Below, in pieces: positions 1 to 6,094 of a DNA stretch of 6,862 nt (position 1 is its first letter; each line of letters starts with the position of its first letter). The position numbers and the translations under genes are program-made. The DNA is taken from positions 1-6,862 of the forward strand of contig CAMOYW010000047.1 in the NCBI GenBank assembly GCA_946630405.1. Reading direction: 5' to 3'. This DNA is from an uncultured Clostridia bacterium (GTDB taxonomy: Bacteria > Bacillota > Clostridia > Lachnospirales > CAG-274). The notes beneath the pieces are model-generated. The model saw only the letters and a list, made by a program, of their open reading frames with translations, searched no databases and was not told the DNA's origin.

Positions 1-983
1 TTCCCGAAGAGCAGGTATGCATCGGCACCACCGCTCACGGCTGCACCGTTATCGCTTTCGGTCACATCAAGCACGGGCACAAGCGCAAACACATCTGCAC
101 GTATCTTATCCTTTACGGCTTGAGTATCTATCTCATCGCCGTACACCTCAGGCTGAATAATATATTTATCTTCGGAAAACACTACCTTTGCATTTTGCCT
201 TACCACCGTAGGTTCAAGGCTCATTACATTAAGCGAAGGTACCTTTTCGGTATAGCTCGGTACATCTACCTCGTAGTTATTATGTACGGTCACATGGCTC
301 TCTTTGGGCTTCACATAGTACCTGAGCCATGCATACTTATGCTGTGCATCGCATACACCTTTTATATTTTCAAACGTATTGCCCGAAGTCAAACCTATAT
401 CCGAAGCATTCAGTTTGTCCACCTCTTGCTCGCCTTTTTTAATTGTGAGCGTGTAAGAGGTAATATCCTTGTTCATAGCCTCGTAGGCCTGCTCCACCTT
501 TTGACCCGATACATCATAACCGTTTATGTATGTACCCGGAAAATATCTGTCCTTAAAGTAGCCGTAGCCTATTGCAAAATAGCCGCCCACAGCAACTGCC
601 GCAAGCACTGCCAAAGTTATAATAACGGGCTTGGCACTCTTACCCTTTTGCTTGTCGCTTCTTCGCCTTTTAGGTATATCCTCGTCGGAAAATTCGGAAG
701 GCTCTTCGCTCTCCTCTGCCGTTTCGGGCTCGGAAGCATCGGATGACCCGTTCGCCTCTTCTGTTTTATCCGTTTTTTCTTCCTCGGCTTCCTTATCGGA
801 TCCTTCCTCGGTTTCCTTCACTTTTTCCTCGGTCTCTTGTATGTCTTCTTGTTCGTCTCCGCCGATATCTTCAACGGGGCGAAGCCTTTCAAGGACCTTT
901 TCTATTTCCTCTTTGCTTACGGTCTCCCCGCCCGTTGTTTTAACACCGTCGGCAGTATCAAGCTTTTCCTTATCGCTTGCCAT
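1..983 (-). CDS. Membrane-anchored L,D-transpeptidase-like cell wall protein, C-terminus cut by window edge
   Basis: Reading back from ATG at 983 gives 327 residues with no stop before the window edge, so the gene is partial. Residues 1-118 are a cytoplasmic, probably disordered tail very rich in Glu, Ser, Asp and Lys, ending in a basic stretch (KRRRSDKQKGKSAK, 105-118). Residues about 119-140 are one hydrophobic membrane helix, giving a type II protein with the rest outside the cell. After it comes FPGTYINGYDVSG (148-160), a signature I know from clostridial proteins with the PG_binding_4 domain (PF12229), which fills roughly 180-310. Such proteins usually end in a YkuD L,D-transpeptidase domain that cross-links peptidoglycan; some carry VanW instead. 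The catalytic Cys would lie outside the window, so activity is inferred. An AAGGATGGG Shine-Dalgarno at suitable spacing supports the start. It is transcribed divergently from acpS. Confidence 0.72.
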   Translation of the reverse strand, partial: MASDKEKLDTADGVKTTGGETVSKEEIEKVLERLRPVEDIGGDEQEDIQETEEKVKETEEGSDKEAEEEKTDKTEEANGSSDASEPETAEESEEPSEFSDEDIPKRRRSDKQKGKSAKPVIITLAVLAAVAVGGYFAIGYGYFKDRYFPGTYINGYDVSGQKVEQAYEAMNKDITSYTLTIKKGEQEVDKLNASDIGLTSGNTFENIKGVCDAQHKYAWLRYYVKPKESHVTVHNNYEVDVPSYTEKVPSLNVMSLEPTVVRQNAKVVFSEDKYIIQPEVYGDEIDTQAVKDKIRADVFALVPVLDVTESDNGAAVSGGADAYLLFG

Positions 984-1040
984 TTGTTTCCCATCCTTTT
1001 ATATCAAATAATATACCAACATAATAAGCGTACGCCGTAT

Positions 1041-1069
1041 ATTCTATAATAAAGACCGAAATAATTCAA
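1041..1069 (-). promoter_or_regulatory. Candidate sigma-A promoter for the cell wall protein gene
   Basis: On the minus strand, TTGAAT (1069-1064) and TAGAAT (1046-1041) are separated by 17 bases. They match the sigma-A consensus at four and five of six positions. The leader to the ATG at 983 would be about 50 bases and contains the Shine-Dalgarno. Inferred from sequence only. Confidence 0.45.
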
Positions 1070-1082
1070 GTGACTAATTCAA
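1062..1082. repeat. Direct repeat TAATTCAA x2 over the minus-strand -35 box
   Basis: TAATTCAA occurs at 1062-1069 and again at 1075-1082, a period of 13 bases. The first copy contains the proposed -35 element of the leftward promoter. It could be a pair of regulator half-sites or chance in AT-rich DNA. Confidence 0.4.
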
Positions 1083-1090
1083 AGAAATTC

Positions 1091-1104
1091 TAACATTTAT
1101 GTTA
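1091..1104. promoter_or_regulatory. Perfect 14-bp inverted repeat, possible operator
   Basis: TAACATTTATGTTA consists of 6-bp arms (TAACAT / ATGTTA) around TT. It lies between the two divergent promoters, about 28 bases upstream of the acpS -35 box and about 21 bases upstream of the leftward -35 box. It has no T-tract, so it is not a terminator. Its size suits a dimeric repressor or activator, but I do not recognise the regulator. Confidence 0.35.
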
Positions 1105-1132
1105 CAATTTTTATCTAATATTAACAATCGAA

Positions 1133-1161
1133 TTGACAATAATCAAAAGGATATTTATAAT
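1133..1161 (+). promoter_or_regulatory. Consensus sigma-A promoter of acpS
   Basis: TTGACA (1133-1138) and TATAAT (1156-1161) are both perfect consensus hexamers with an optimal 17-base spacer. Transcription should start near 1168, giving a leader of only about 15 bases that holds little more than the GGGGG Shine-Dalgarno. This excludes the in-frame ATG at 1099 as the acpS start, because it lies upstream of the promoter. Confidence 0.88.
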
Positions 1162-1182
1162 AGTAACAAAGGGGGAATGAAA

Positions 1183-1602
1183 ATGATAAAAGGAATCGGA
1201 ACGGATATAATCGAAATAGAAAGATTCAAAGAACCTACTCAAACCTTTTTAAACAGAATATACACGGAAGCTGAGCTCACCTTTTTCCACAGAAGCAATA
1301 TAGAGACCCTTGCGGGTTCCTTTGCCGCAAAAGAAGCGGTAGCCAAAGCTCTCGGCACCGGGTTTCACGGATGCTCACCCAAAGAAATAGAAATACTGCG
1401 TAAGCCGAGCGGCGCACCCTATGCCGTACTTTCGGGCAACGCAAGAAAAATACACGAGGAGCTTGGAAACGGAAAAATACACATTTCAATATCACACTGT
1501 AAGCAATACGCAACGGCGGTAGCCGTACTTGAAGAGGAGGCTTATAAGAGCTTTTCTTACGGCAAAGAGCCGAAAGGAAGAGAAGATAACGAGATTCAAT
1601 AA
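1183..1602 (+). CDS. acpS: Holo-[acyl-carrier-protein] synthase (AcpS)
   Basis: A cytosolic phosphopantetheinyl transferase that moves 4'-phosphopantetheine from CoA onto a serine of acyl carrier protein, enabling fatty acid synthesis. The 139-residue product begins MIKGIGTDIIEIERF, with metal-binding Asp8. The second signature, FAAKEAVAKALGTG (47-60), carries the conserved Glu51, and the ISISH block (101-105) follows. ATG 1183 is chosen because GGGGG at 1171-1175 sits 7 bases before it; ATG 1177, two codons upstream, is too close to that site. AcpS proteins usually end near residue 120, so the last ~20 residues (from about EAYKSFSYGKEPKGREDNEIQ minus its first residue) form an unusual charged tail. 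That tail may have arisen when the stop codon was lost or shifted, since the DNA after it shows broken coding-like frames. The gene appears monocistronic from its own strong promoter. Confidence 0.94.
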   Translation: MIKGIGTDIIEIERFKEPTQTFLNRIYTEAELTFFHRSNIETLAGSFAAKEAVAKALGTGFHGCSPKEIEILRKPSGAPYAVLSGNARKIHEELGNGKIHISISHCKQYATAVAVLEEEAYKSFSYGKEPKGREDNEIQ

Positions 1603-1610
1603 GGCATTAA

Positions 1611-1880
1611 CGAGGATTTTGGCAAATACATTTATTTCCAAGCTTTTGCGTAAATGCCGCCGACATCCCGAAAGAAGTTGCCGATACATGCAATCGGATA
1701 GATACGATATCCTACACACAGATGGCAATTCCGACAAATCAGATGCCAACGGTACTAAAACATATTTCGGGAACACACACTCTCGATCTTCAAGAACAAT
1801 ACATCGCAGATGTAAACAGCGGCGGAAAACCGGATTTGAAAACCGTTATTAAGATCCTTGAAAGTAACGGATATTTATGA
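1611..1880 (+). pseudogene. Coding-like but broken region after acpS, possible gene remnant
   Basis: No intact gene fills 1603-1917. One frame is open without a stop from 1611 to the TGA at 1878-1880 and from about 1655 on has a gene-like composition. Its predicted end includes IADVNSGGKPDLKTVIKILE and then SNGYL. Its first ATG (1722) has no Shine-Dalgarno and would give only 52 residues. Between 1603 and 1650 the acpS frame instead looks coding (GINEDFGKYIYFQAFA) before a TAA at 1651. A single gene would thus need one read-through stop at 1600 and a frame change near 1650. I read this as a possible decayed gene, or as fragments joined by a deletion. I do not recognise the family. A small real ORF, or a chance open frame, remains possible. 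Confidence 0.35.
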
Positions 1881-1886
1881 TAATAT
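1858..1886 (+). promoter_or_regulatory. Candidate promoter for the DUF1292 gene
   Basis: TTGAAA (1858-1863) is followed by TAATAT (1881-1886) at 17 bases or GATAAT (1879-1884) at 15 bases. It precedes the DUF1292 start codon by about 30 bases and falls on the end of the preceding broken frame. The alternative is read-through from acpS, since no terminator is evident between them. Confidence 0.35.
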
Positions 1887-1917
1887 TTAAAATATTTAAA
1901 AATGAAAGGGGATCGTT

Positions 1918-2169
1918 ATGGAAGATATTATTCAACTCACCTCCGACGACGGTACGGTGCTTGACTTTGAATTTTTGGATTATGTAAAATATGAAGGAGT
2001 AGACTACGCCGTTATGCTCCTGAGCGAAGAAGATACGGGAGATGCTTATATCTTCAAGGTACTCGGCGACGAAGAGTACGAATATGTGAGCGATGAAGAA
2101 CTCGGCGACAAAATATTTGACAAATTCAGAGAAGAAAACGAGGATTATTTCCAGTTTGATTATGATTGA
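1918..2169 (+). CDS. DUF1292 family small acidic protein
   Basis: An 83-residue, strongly acidic, soluble protein with no signal peptide or membrane segment. It begins MEDIIQLTSDDGTVLDFEFL and continues with the DYAVMLLSEED and DEEYEYVSDEE blocks that I associate with the Firmicute family DUF1292 (PF06949, YrzB-like). The length is typical. The family's function is unknown. In many Firmicutes it sits beside the Holliday-junction resolvase gene ruvX and ireB; neither is seen here, so that context is lost. AAAGGGG at 1905-1911, six bases before the ATG, is a strong ribosome binding site. The gene ends about 20 bases before a hairpin terminator and converges with the folate operon. Confidence 0.85.
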   Translation: MEDIIQLTSDDGTVLDFEFLDYVKYEGVDYAVMLLSEEDTGDAYIFKVLGDEEYEYVSDEELGDKIFDKFREENEDYFQFDYD

Positions 2170-2189
2170 TATATCAAACCTATAAATTT

Positions 2190-2221
2190 AAACGGGTGTG
2201 AAATTATTTTCACACCCGTTT
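2190..2221. terminator. Bidirectional intrinsic terminator between converging units
   Basis: AAACGGGTGTGAAA (2190-2203) and TTTCACACCCGTTT (2208-2221) form a perfect 14-bp stem with a TTAT loop. The stem-end T-run continues as TTATT on the plus side. On the minus strand the stem is followed by TTTAAATTTAT. It therefore plausibly ends both the DUF1292 transcript and the minus-strand operon. Its right arm overlaps the last base of the DUF5662 stop codon. Confidence 0.88.
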
Positions 2222-2784
2222 TATTCGTATAACCTGCCTTTTTGGCGACATTCTTTGACCATTTTGCGAATAGCAGCGAACGTACGTTCTTCGCCCTCTT
2301 TTGCGAGCATATTTAAAAGCCTTTCGAGCAATTCGGCAGTTTTGGGATGGATACGCCTTATATGGCTTCCTCTTTTATAATATGCAAGAGACGAGGCATC
2401 AGTGTAGTTTTCACCCATGTATATCTTGCTTGCAGCCACTCTGTCGCAGAACATTTCCACTACATAGCCCACGGGCATTTGTACCGGCTCCAGACTCCTT
2501 GTCTTTTGATTATAATCCGTCCAGTATTCAAAGTGATGCTTATTTCTTCCCTTATGATGCATCCACGCTCGGGAAAAACCCGTACTTTCTCTTGCTCCCT
2601 CGTTGGGGCTTCTCGTTCCTCCCTGGTAATACTCCACCCCCTCGCAAAACTCTTCGGGCGTGAATTTTGACAGATCGTGAAGCAGACCCCTTACGGGTAT
2701 GCCCGCACGTACGCAGTTTTTCATCACTTCTTTTTTATGTGCAAGTATTGTACGGAGATGCCCTTTGAAATTATCAAGTTGCAC
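2221..2784 (-). CDS. DUF5662 family protein, HD-like histidine pattern
   Basis: The 187-residue product resembles DUF5662 (PF18907), a family without an established function that I know from Firmicutes and some phages. Visible blocks are GHLRTILAHKKEVM (8-21), GLLHDLSKF (33-41) and WMHHKGRNKHHFEYW (74-88), with Asp114 further on. The H16, H36-D37, H76-H77, H83-H84 and D114 pattern resembles a metal-dependent HD-type fold, but this is inference. GTG 2784 is chosen because AGAGG ends eight bases before it; an in-frame GTG at 2793 overlaps that site and has none of its own. The start lies 11 bases inside the folB-folK frame, so translation is probably coupled. It is the last gene of the folate operon, directly before the terminator. 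A folate link is suggested only by position. Confidence 0.8.
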   Translation of the reverse strand: MQLDNFKGHLRTILAHKKEVMKNCVRAGIPVRGLLHDLSKFTPEEFCEGVEYYQGGTRSPNEGARESTGFSRAWMHHKGRNKHHFEYWTDYNQKTRSLEPVQMPVGYVVEMFCDRVAASKIYMGENYTDASSLAYYKRGSHIRRIHPKTAELLERLLNMLAKEGEERTFAAIRKMVKECRQKGRLYE

Positions 2785-3595
2785 CGTTTTCACCTCTTTT
2801 GACTTCGTTATATAAGTCGGTAATCCTCTTGTTCAGCACGGGATGTATGAGCCATGAAGCGAGTTCACAAAGAGGCGCAAGCACAAACTCCCTGTTGTGC
2901 ATATCGGCATGCGGAATTGTCAACCTTTCAGTATTCATTACGATATTGTCAAATAATATGATATCAAGGTCTATCGTTCTCGGTCCCCAATGTATTTTTC
3001 GCTCTCTGCCCAGTTCCGCCTCTATTTTGTTCAAAACCTTCAAAAGCTCTTCGGGCTCATACAATGTCTTTATATATATACATCCGTTTAAAAATGCAGG
3101 CTGTTCGGTATAGCCGTAGGGCTCTGTTTCAATAAGTGTCGAGCATTTACATTCCGATATACATTCATTATCCGAAAGCCTTTTTACCGCCTTTTCTATA
3201 TGAGCCCTTTTATCGCCCATATTTGAGCCAACGGACAAATACACATCGTGAAAGCACATCTTTACCGTTGTGCCCACACTCTTTAACGGCAACCCCACGG
3301 GTGCCCACGGCTTTTCTACCGTTAGCTTTATTTCCTTTGCCTTATATTTTGTGATTATACTAACGGCAAGCTTATGTGCAAGCGTTTCTATGAGATCAAA
3401 GGTATTACCCTTTGTATATTCGGTTATAAACTTTGCAATTTCCGCGTAATTTGCACACTCTTCCACATTGTCATTTTCGGGAGTCGGCATAAGCAATTCA
3501 CACGAAACCACAAATTTTTGCCCAAGTATGTTTTCCTCTTTCAACACACCATGATAGCCGAAACATTCAAGTTCCTTTATAAATACCCTGTTCAT
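2774..3595 (-). CDS. folBK: Fused dihydroneopterin aldolase / HPPK (FolB-FolK)
   Basis: A 273-residue bifunctional cytosolic enzyme. Residues 1 to about 114 are FolB, which cleaves 7,8-dihydroneopterin to 6-hydroxymethyl-7,8-dihydropterin. Seen here are FGYHGVLKEENILGQKF (12-28), NYAEI (49-53) and VEKPWAP (93-99) with the expected catalytic Lys95. Residues about 116-273 are FolK, which pyrophosphorylates that product with ATP. Seen here are YLSVGSNMGD (119-128), ETEPYGYTEQPAFLNG (156-171), HWGPRTIDLDIILFD (202-216, metal-binding Asp209 and Asp211) and IPHADMHNREFVLAPL (227-242). All core residues appear intact and no frameshift separates the halves. The fusion keeps two consecutive steps in one chain and is known in Firmicutes. 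Its ATG overlaps the folP stop in an ATGA junction, with only a distant GGAG, so it probably depends on coupling to folP. Confidence 0.95.
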   Translation of the reverse strand: MNRVFIKELECFGYHGVLKEENILGQKFVVSCELLMPTPENDNVEECANYAEIAKFITEYTKGNTFDLIETLAHKLAVSIITKYKAKEIKLTVEKPWAPVGLPLKSVGTTVKMCFHDVYLSVGSNMGDKRAHIEKAVKRLSDNECISECKCSTLIETEPYGYTEQPAFLNGCIYIKTLYEPEELLKVLNKIEAELGRERKIHWGPRTIDLDIILFDNIVMNTERLTIPHADMHNREFVLAPLCELASWLIHPVLNKRITDLYNEVKRGENGAT

Positions 3596-4395
3596 GAGTT
3601 AAGTATCGTCTCCAGCATTTTAATGACCCTTCTGTTGGGTTCTATATCATGCACACGCACGAGCACCGCTCCATTCATTACGGCAAGTGCCGTGGTAGCA
3701 AGCGTACCCTCGCCTCTTTCATGTGTGTTAAGACCCAAGGCATTTCCGATCACACTCTTTTTGGAAGCGGCAAGCATAATGGGACAACCAAGTTCCTTTA
3801 ATCTGCCCAGATTCTTCATCACTATAAGATTTTGCTCATAGCTTTTGGCAAAACCCACACCCGGGTCAACAATAATATTGCTTTTCGGCACACCCGCTCT
3901 TTGCGCAATTTGAAGGCTTTCCCTCAGATCCTCAATTACGCAGTCCATGAAATTGCCCTCGTACTCTTTGTTGTCTCTGTTGTGCATTATACAGCAGGGA
4001 AGTTTCATATCTGCGGCGATCTTAGCCATATTTTTGTCATACTTAAAGCCCCAAATGTCGTTTATCATATCTGCGCCCGCATCCACAGCCGCTTTTGCCA
4101 CACTTGACTTATAAGTATCTATGGATATTATACAATCAAAATTTTCCTTTATGGCTTCAATAATGGGAGATACTCTGTATATCTCCTCACGGTCGCTTAT
4201 CCTCTCAAACCCCGGTCGGGTGCTTTCACCGCCCACATCTATAATGTCGGCACCCTCTTTGAGCATATCCTTTACTCTGTAAAGTGCCTTATCCACGCTG
4301 TTGTAATAACCTCCGTCTGTAAAAGAATCGGGAGTTACGTTAAGTATACCCATTATATAGGTATGGTTTTCAAAGGTTTTGTTTCCGATTTTCAT
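3592..4395 (-). CDS. folP: Dihydropteroate synthase (FolP)
   Basis: A 267-residue cytosolic TIM-barrel enzyme that condenses hydroxymethyl-dihydropterin pyrophosphate with p-aminobenzoate; it is the sulfonamide target. The family signatures are all present: MGILNVTPDSFTDGG (15-29), DIIDVGGESTRPG (50-62), SIDT (91-94), INDIWG (111-116), MHNRD (137-141), DPGVGFAKS (177-185) and RVHD (247-250). The length is normal. In the phosphate/substrate loop the sequence is ASKKSVIG (210-217), where the SRKS form is usual; the catalytic Lys213 is kept but the neighbouring Arg is Lys. AAAGG about nine bases before the ATG marks the start, 12 bases after the HD gene. The gene feeds its product to FolC two genes upstream in the same operon. 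Confidence 0.96.
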   Translation of the reverse strand: MKIGNKTFENHTYIMGILNVTPDSFTDGGYYNSVDKALYRVKDMLKEGADIIDVGGESTRPGFERISDREEIYRVSPIIEAIKENFDCIISIDTYKSSVAKAAVDAGADMINDIWGFKYDKNMAKIAADMKLPCCIMHNRDNKEYEGNFMDCVIEDLRESLQIAQRAGVPKSNIIVDPGVGFAKSYEQNLIVMKNLGRLKELGCPIMLAASKKSVIGNALGLNTHERGEGTLATTALAVMNGAVLVRVHDIEPNRRVIKMLETILNS

Positions 4396-4407
4396 AATGT
4401 ATGCCTT

Positions 4408-4875
4408 TCAATAAACGGGATATTTGTTCTTAATATCCTCACTCCAGTAGCACTCATCATAGGCTTCGCATAAATAGCATCGCCTTGAATATTTATCTGC
4501 CCTTGCAAGGGCATCGCCAAATGTTTTGATATCGTCACTTACATGCCCATGAGAGCGTATGACCTCCGTTATAAGCTCCACATCTCCTTTGTCGTAGCCA
4601 CACTCATTAAGTATGTCAAAGGCAAGAAGCACACCGTTTTGGGCATGGTCACCGCCTTTAATGCTCCGCCCTATATCGTGCAGCAAGGCGGCGGCATATA
4701 TCACGTCCTTTTGAACGTTTATATTGTTTTCCAGGCAGAGAATATAACAGATACGGGCAACATCTATAAAATGCCCGTAATCGTGTATGCAAAACTTTCT
4801 GCCTTTTTCATTTTCCGATATTATCCGTATCGCCTGTTTATATTTGCTGTTATTTATAATTTGACAGTATTTCAT
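4408..4875 (-). CDS. HD-domain hydrolase of the folate operon
   Basis: A 155-residue soluble protein with an HD domain, a metal-dependent phosphohydrolase fold. Metal-ligand candidates are His31 and His35 (IHDYGHFIDVAR, 30-41), His66-Asp67 (LLHDIG, 64-69), His77, His109, His111 and Asp127. The C-terminus, ADKYSRRCYLCEAYDECYWS (126-145), holds three cysteines (133, 136, 142). I recall a similar ADK-S-R-C-C-C-WS ending in clostridial HD proteins located near folE, folP and folBK. The substrate is unproven. Removal of phosphate from dihydroneopterin (tri)phosphate is the attractive guess, because the HD enzyme MptB of methanogens acts on a related pterin phosphate. ATG 4875 is preferred over an upstream TTG (4890). 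It lies 26 bases inside folC, with AGGA directly abutting it, so coupling to folC translation is likely. Confidence 0.87.
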   Translation of the reverse strand: MKYCQIINNSKYKQAIRIISENEKGRKFCIHDYGHFIDVARICYILCLENNINVQKDVIYAAALLHDIGRSIKGGDHAQNGVLLAFDILNECGYDKGDVELITEVIRSHGHVSDDIKTFGDALARADKYSRRCYLCEAYDECYWSEDIKNKYPVY

Positions 4876-6094
4876 TCCTAAAGTCCGCAAGATAGCTGAG
4901 AGAACCCGCTATAACGGTCACATCATAGCTTTCGCACAGCTCCAACGCTCTATTTACGCTTTCTGCCGTATATACACGGTCGAAATAGTTTTTTGCCTCT
5001 TGTGCAAGAATATGCGAAGGTAAAGCTCTTTCACCAAAGGCATTCACCGCACATATCGCATCAAAACATCTTGAAAAAATATCAAGCATTTTGTGATAAT
5101 CTTTATCCTTAAACACTCCCATTATAAGAAGCTTGCTCTTATGGTCATTTTGAGCAAAATTATCACACAGAGCTTGCACACCGTGCGGATTATGCGCTCC
5201 GTCAAGTATGATAAGCGGAGAGCGTGATACCGTTTCAAATCGGCAAGGTCTTTTTATTCTTGATATCTTCTTTACATCTATATTGTAACCGAGTTCGCCA
5301 ATAAAATCAAGTACTTCAATACAAAGTGAGGCATTATCCGCTTGATATTTCCCGCCAACGTTCAAAATCAAATCATCATGCAGTTTTCTGTGTGAAGTGT
5401 AATTAAACACCATTTCATCATAACTGTATGAAACAAGCTTCGGTTCCGTTACGTAGCATATATCCGTGCCGTGTGATCTTGCCGTTCTATTAAGCACATC
5501 ACAAACCCCCATAGGCTGCTTTGCGGAAAAAACGGGAGCATTTTTTATTATACCCGCTTTTTGAGTTGCAATTTCCTCCAAAGTATCACCCAAATATGCC
5601 GTATGGTCCATGCCAATTGAAGTGATAACGCTTGCAAGCGGAGTATCTATCACATTTGTAGCATCGGTAAGTCCGCCCATTCCACATTCTATAACGGCAA
5701 AGTCACATTTTTGCTCATAAAAAAACAAAAACGCCAATGCACACTCAAATTCAAACTTGGTCACGGGAATACCTTCTGCCGCAAGCTTGACCTTTTCAGC
5801 CATGGAATAAAGTGTGTTATCATCTATGGGCTCTCCGTCAAGAGTAAACATTTCGTTATATTCAAGCACGGCAGGGGACGAAAAATGCCCTGTTTTATAA
5901 CCCGAGCCATACAGCGCACCCGCTATGAAAGCACCGACCGAGCCCTTTCCGTCGGTACCCGCAATATGTATTGCCCGTATTTTGTTTTGTATATTACCGA
6001 GCTTTTCCATAAGCTTACGAATATTATCAAGACCCGGCCGTATCCCTCTTTCGGAAAGCTCCGAAAGCAGATTTTGAAATTCTTTTTTAGTCAT
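4850..6094 (-). CDS. folC: Dihydrofolate synthase / folylpolyglutamate synthase (FolC)
   Basis: A 414-residue Mur-ligase-family enzyme that adds glutamate to dihydropteroate and extends the polyglutamate tail, using ATP. The N-terminal ATPase domain has HIAGTDGKGSV (43-53, P-loop Lys50), ECGMGGLTDATN (136-147), GMDHTAYLG (161-169) and IATQKAGI (175-182), where Lys179 matches the usually carbamylated lysine. The linker KYQADNA (249-255) is followed by the C-terminal domain with LDGAHNPHG (297-305). The length is normal. The P-loop reads GTDGKGS where GTNGKGS is the common form. ATG 6094 is chosen because it forms a TGATG junction with the radC stop and lies eight bases after GGA; GTG 6097, one codon earlier, is an alternative. 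FolC supplies the last synthesis step before reduction. Confidence 0.96.
   Translation of the reverse strand: MTKKEFQNLLSELSERGIRPGLDNIRKLMEKLGNIQNKIRAIHIAGTDGKGSVGAFIAGALYGSGYKTGHFSSPAVLEYNEMFTLDGEPIDDNTLYSMAEKVKLAAEGIPVTKFEFECALAFLFFYEQKCDFAVIECGMGGLTDATNVIDTPLASVITSIGMDHTAYLGDTLEEIATQKAGIIKNAPVFSAKQPMGVCDVLNRTARSHGTDICYVTEPKLVSYSYDEMVFNYTSHRKLHDDLILNVGGKYQADNASLCIEVLDFIGELGYNIDVKKISRIKRPCRFETVSRSPLIILDGAHNPHGVQALCDNFAQNDHKSKLLIMGVFKDKDYHKMLDIFSRCFDAICAVNAFGERALPSHILAQEAKNYFDRVYTAESVNRALELCESYDVTVIAGSLSYLADFRNEILSNYK

Noticed and set aside
120..746. 208-codon open frame on the plus strand
   Set aside because: It lies antisense to the L,D-transpeptidase-like gene, has no Shine-Dalgarno and has an odd composition rich in Tyr, His and Leu. 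The minus-strand frame has clear domain signatures.
1099..1182. N-terminal extension of AcpS from ATG 1099
   Set aside because: The consensus promoter at 1133-1161 lies inside it, and the Asn-rich translation does not resemble any AcpS N-terminus.
1881..1900. AT-rich AATATTTAAAATATTT symmetry before the DUF1292 gene
   Set aside because: It is too short and AT-only for a terminator stem, with no GC pairs. It is probably just AT-rich promoter-region DNA.
2785..2793. Earlier GTG start for the DUF5662 gene
   Set aside because: It overlaps the AGAGG site, which instead spaces correctly for GTG 2784. The difference is only three residues.
4876..4890. Earlier TTG start for the HD protein
   Set aside because: There is no ribosome binding site before it, and ATG 4875 is available in frame. 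Not fully excluded.
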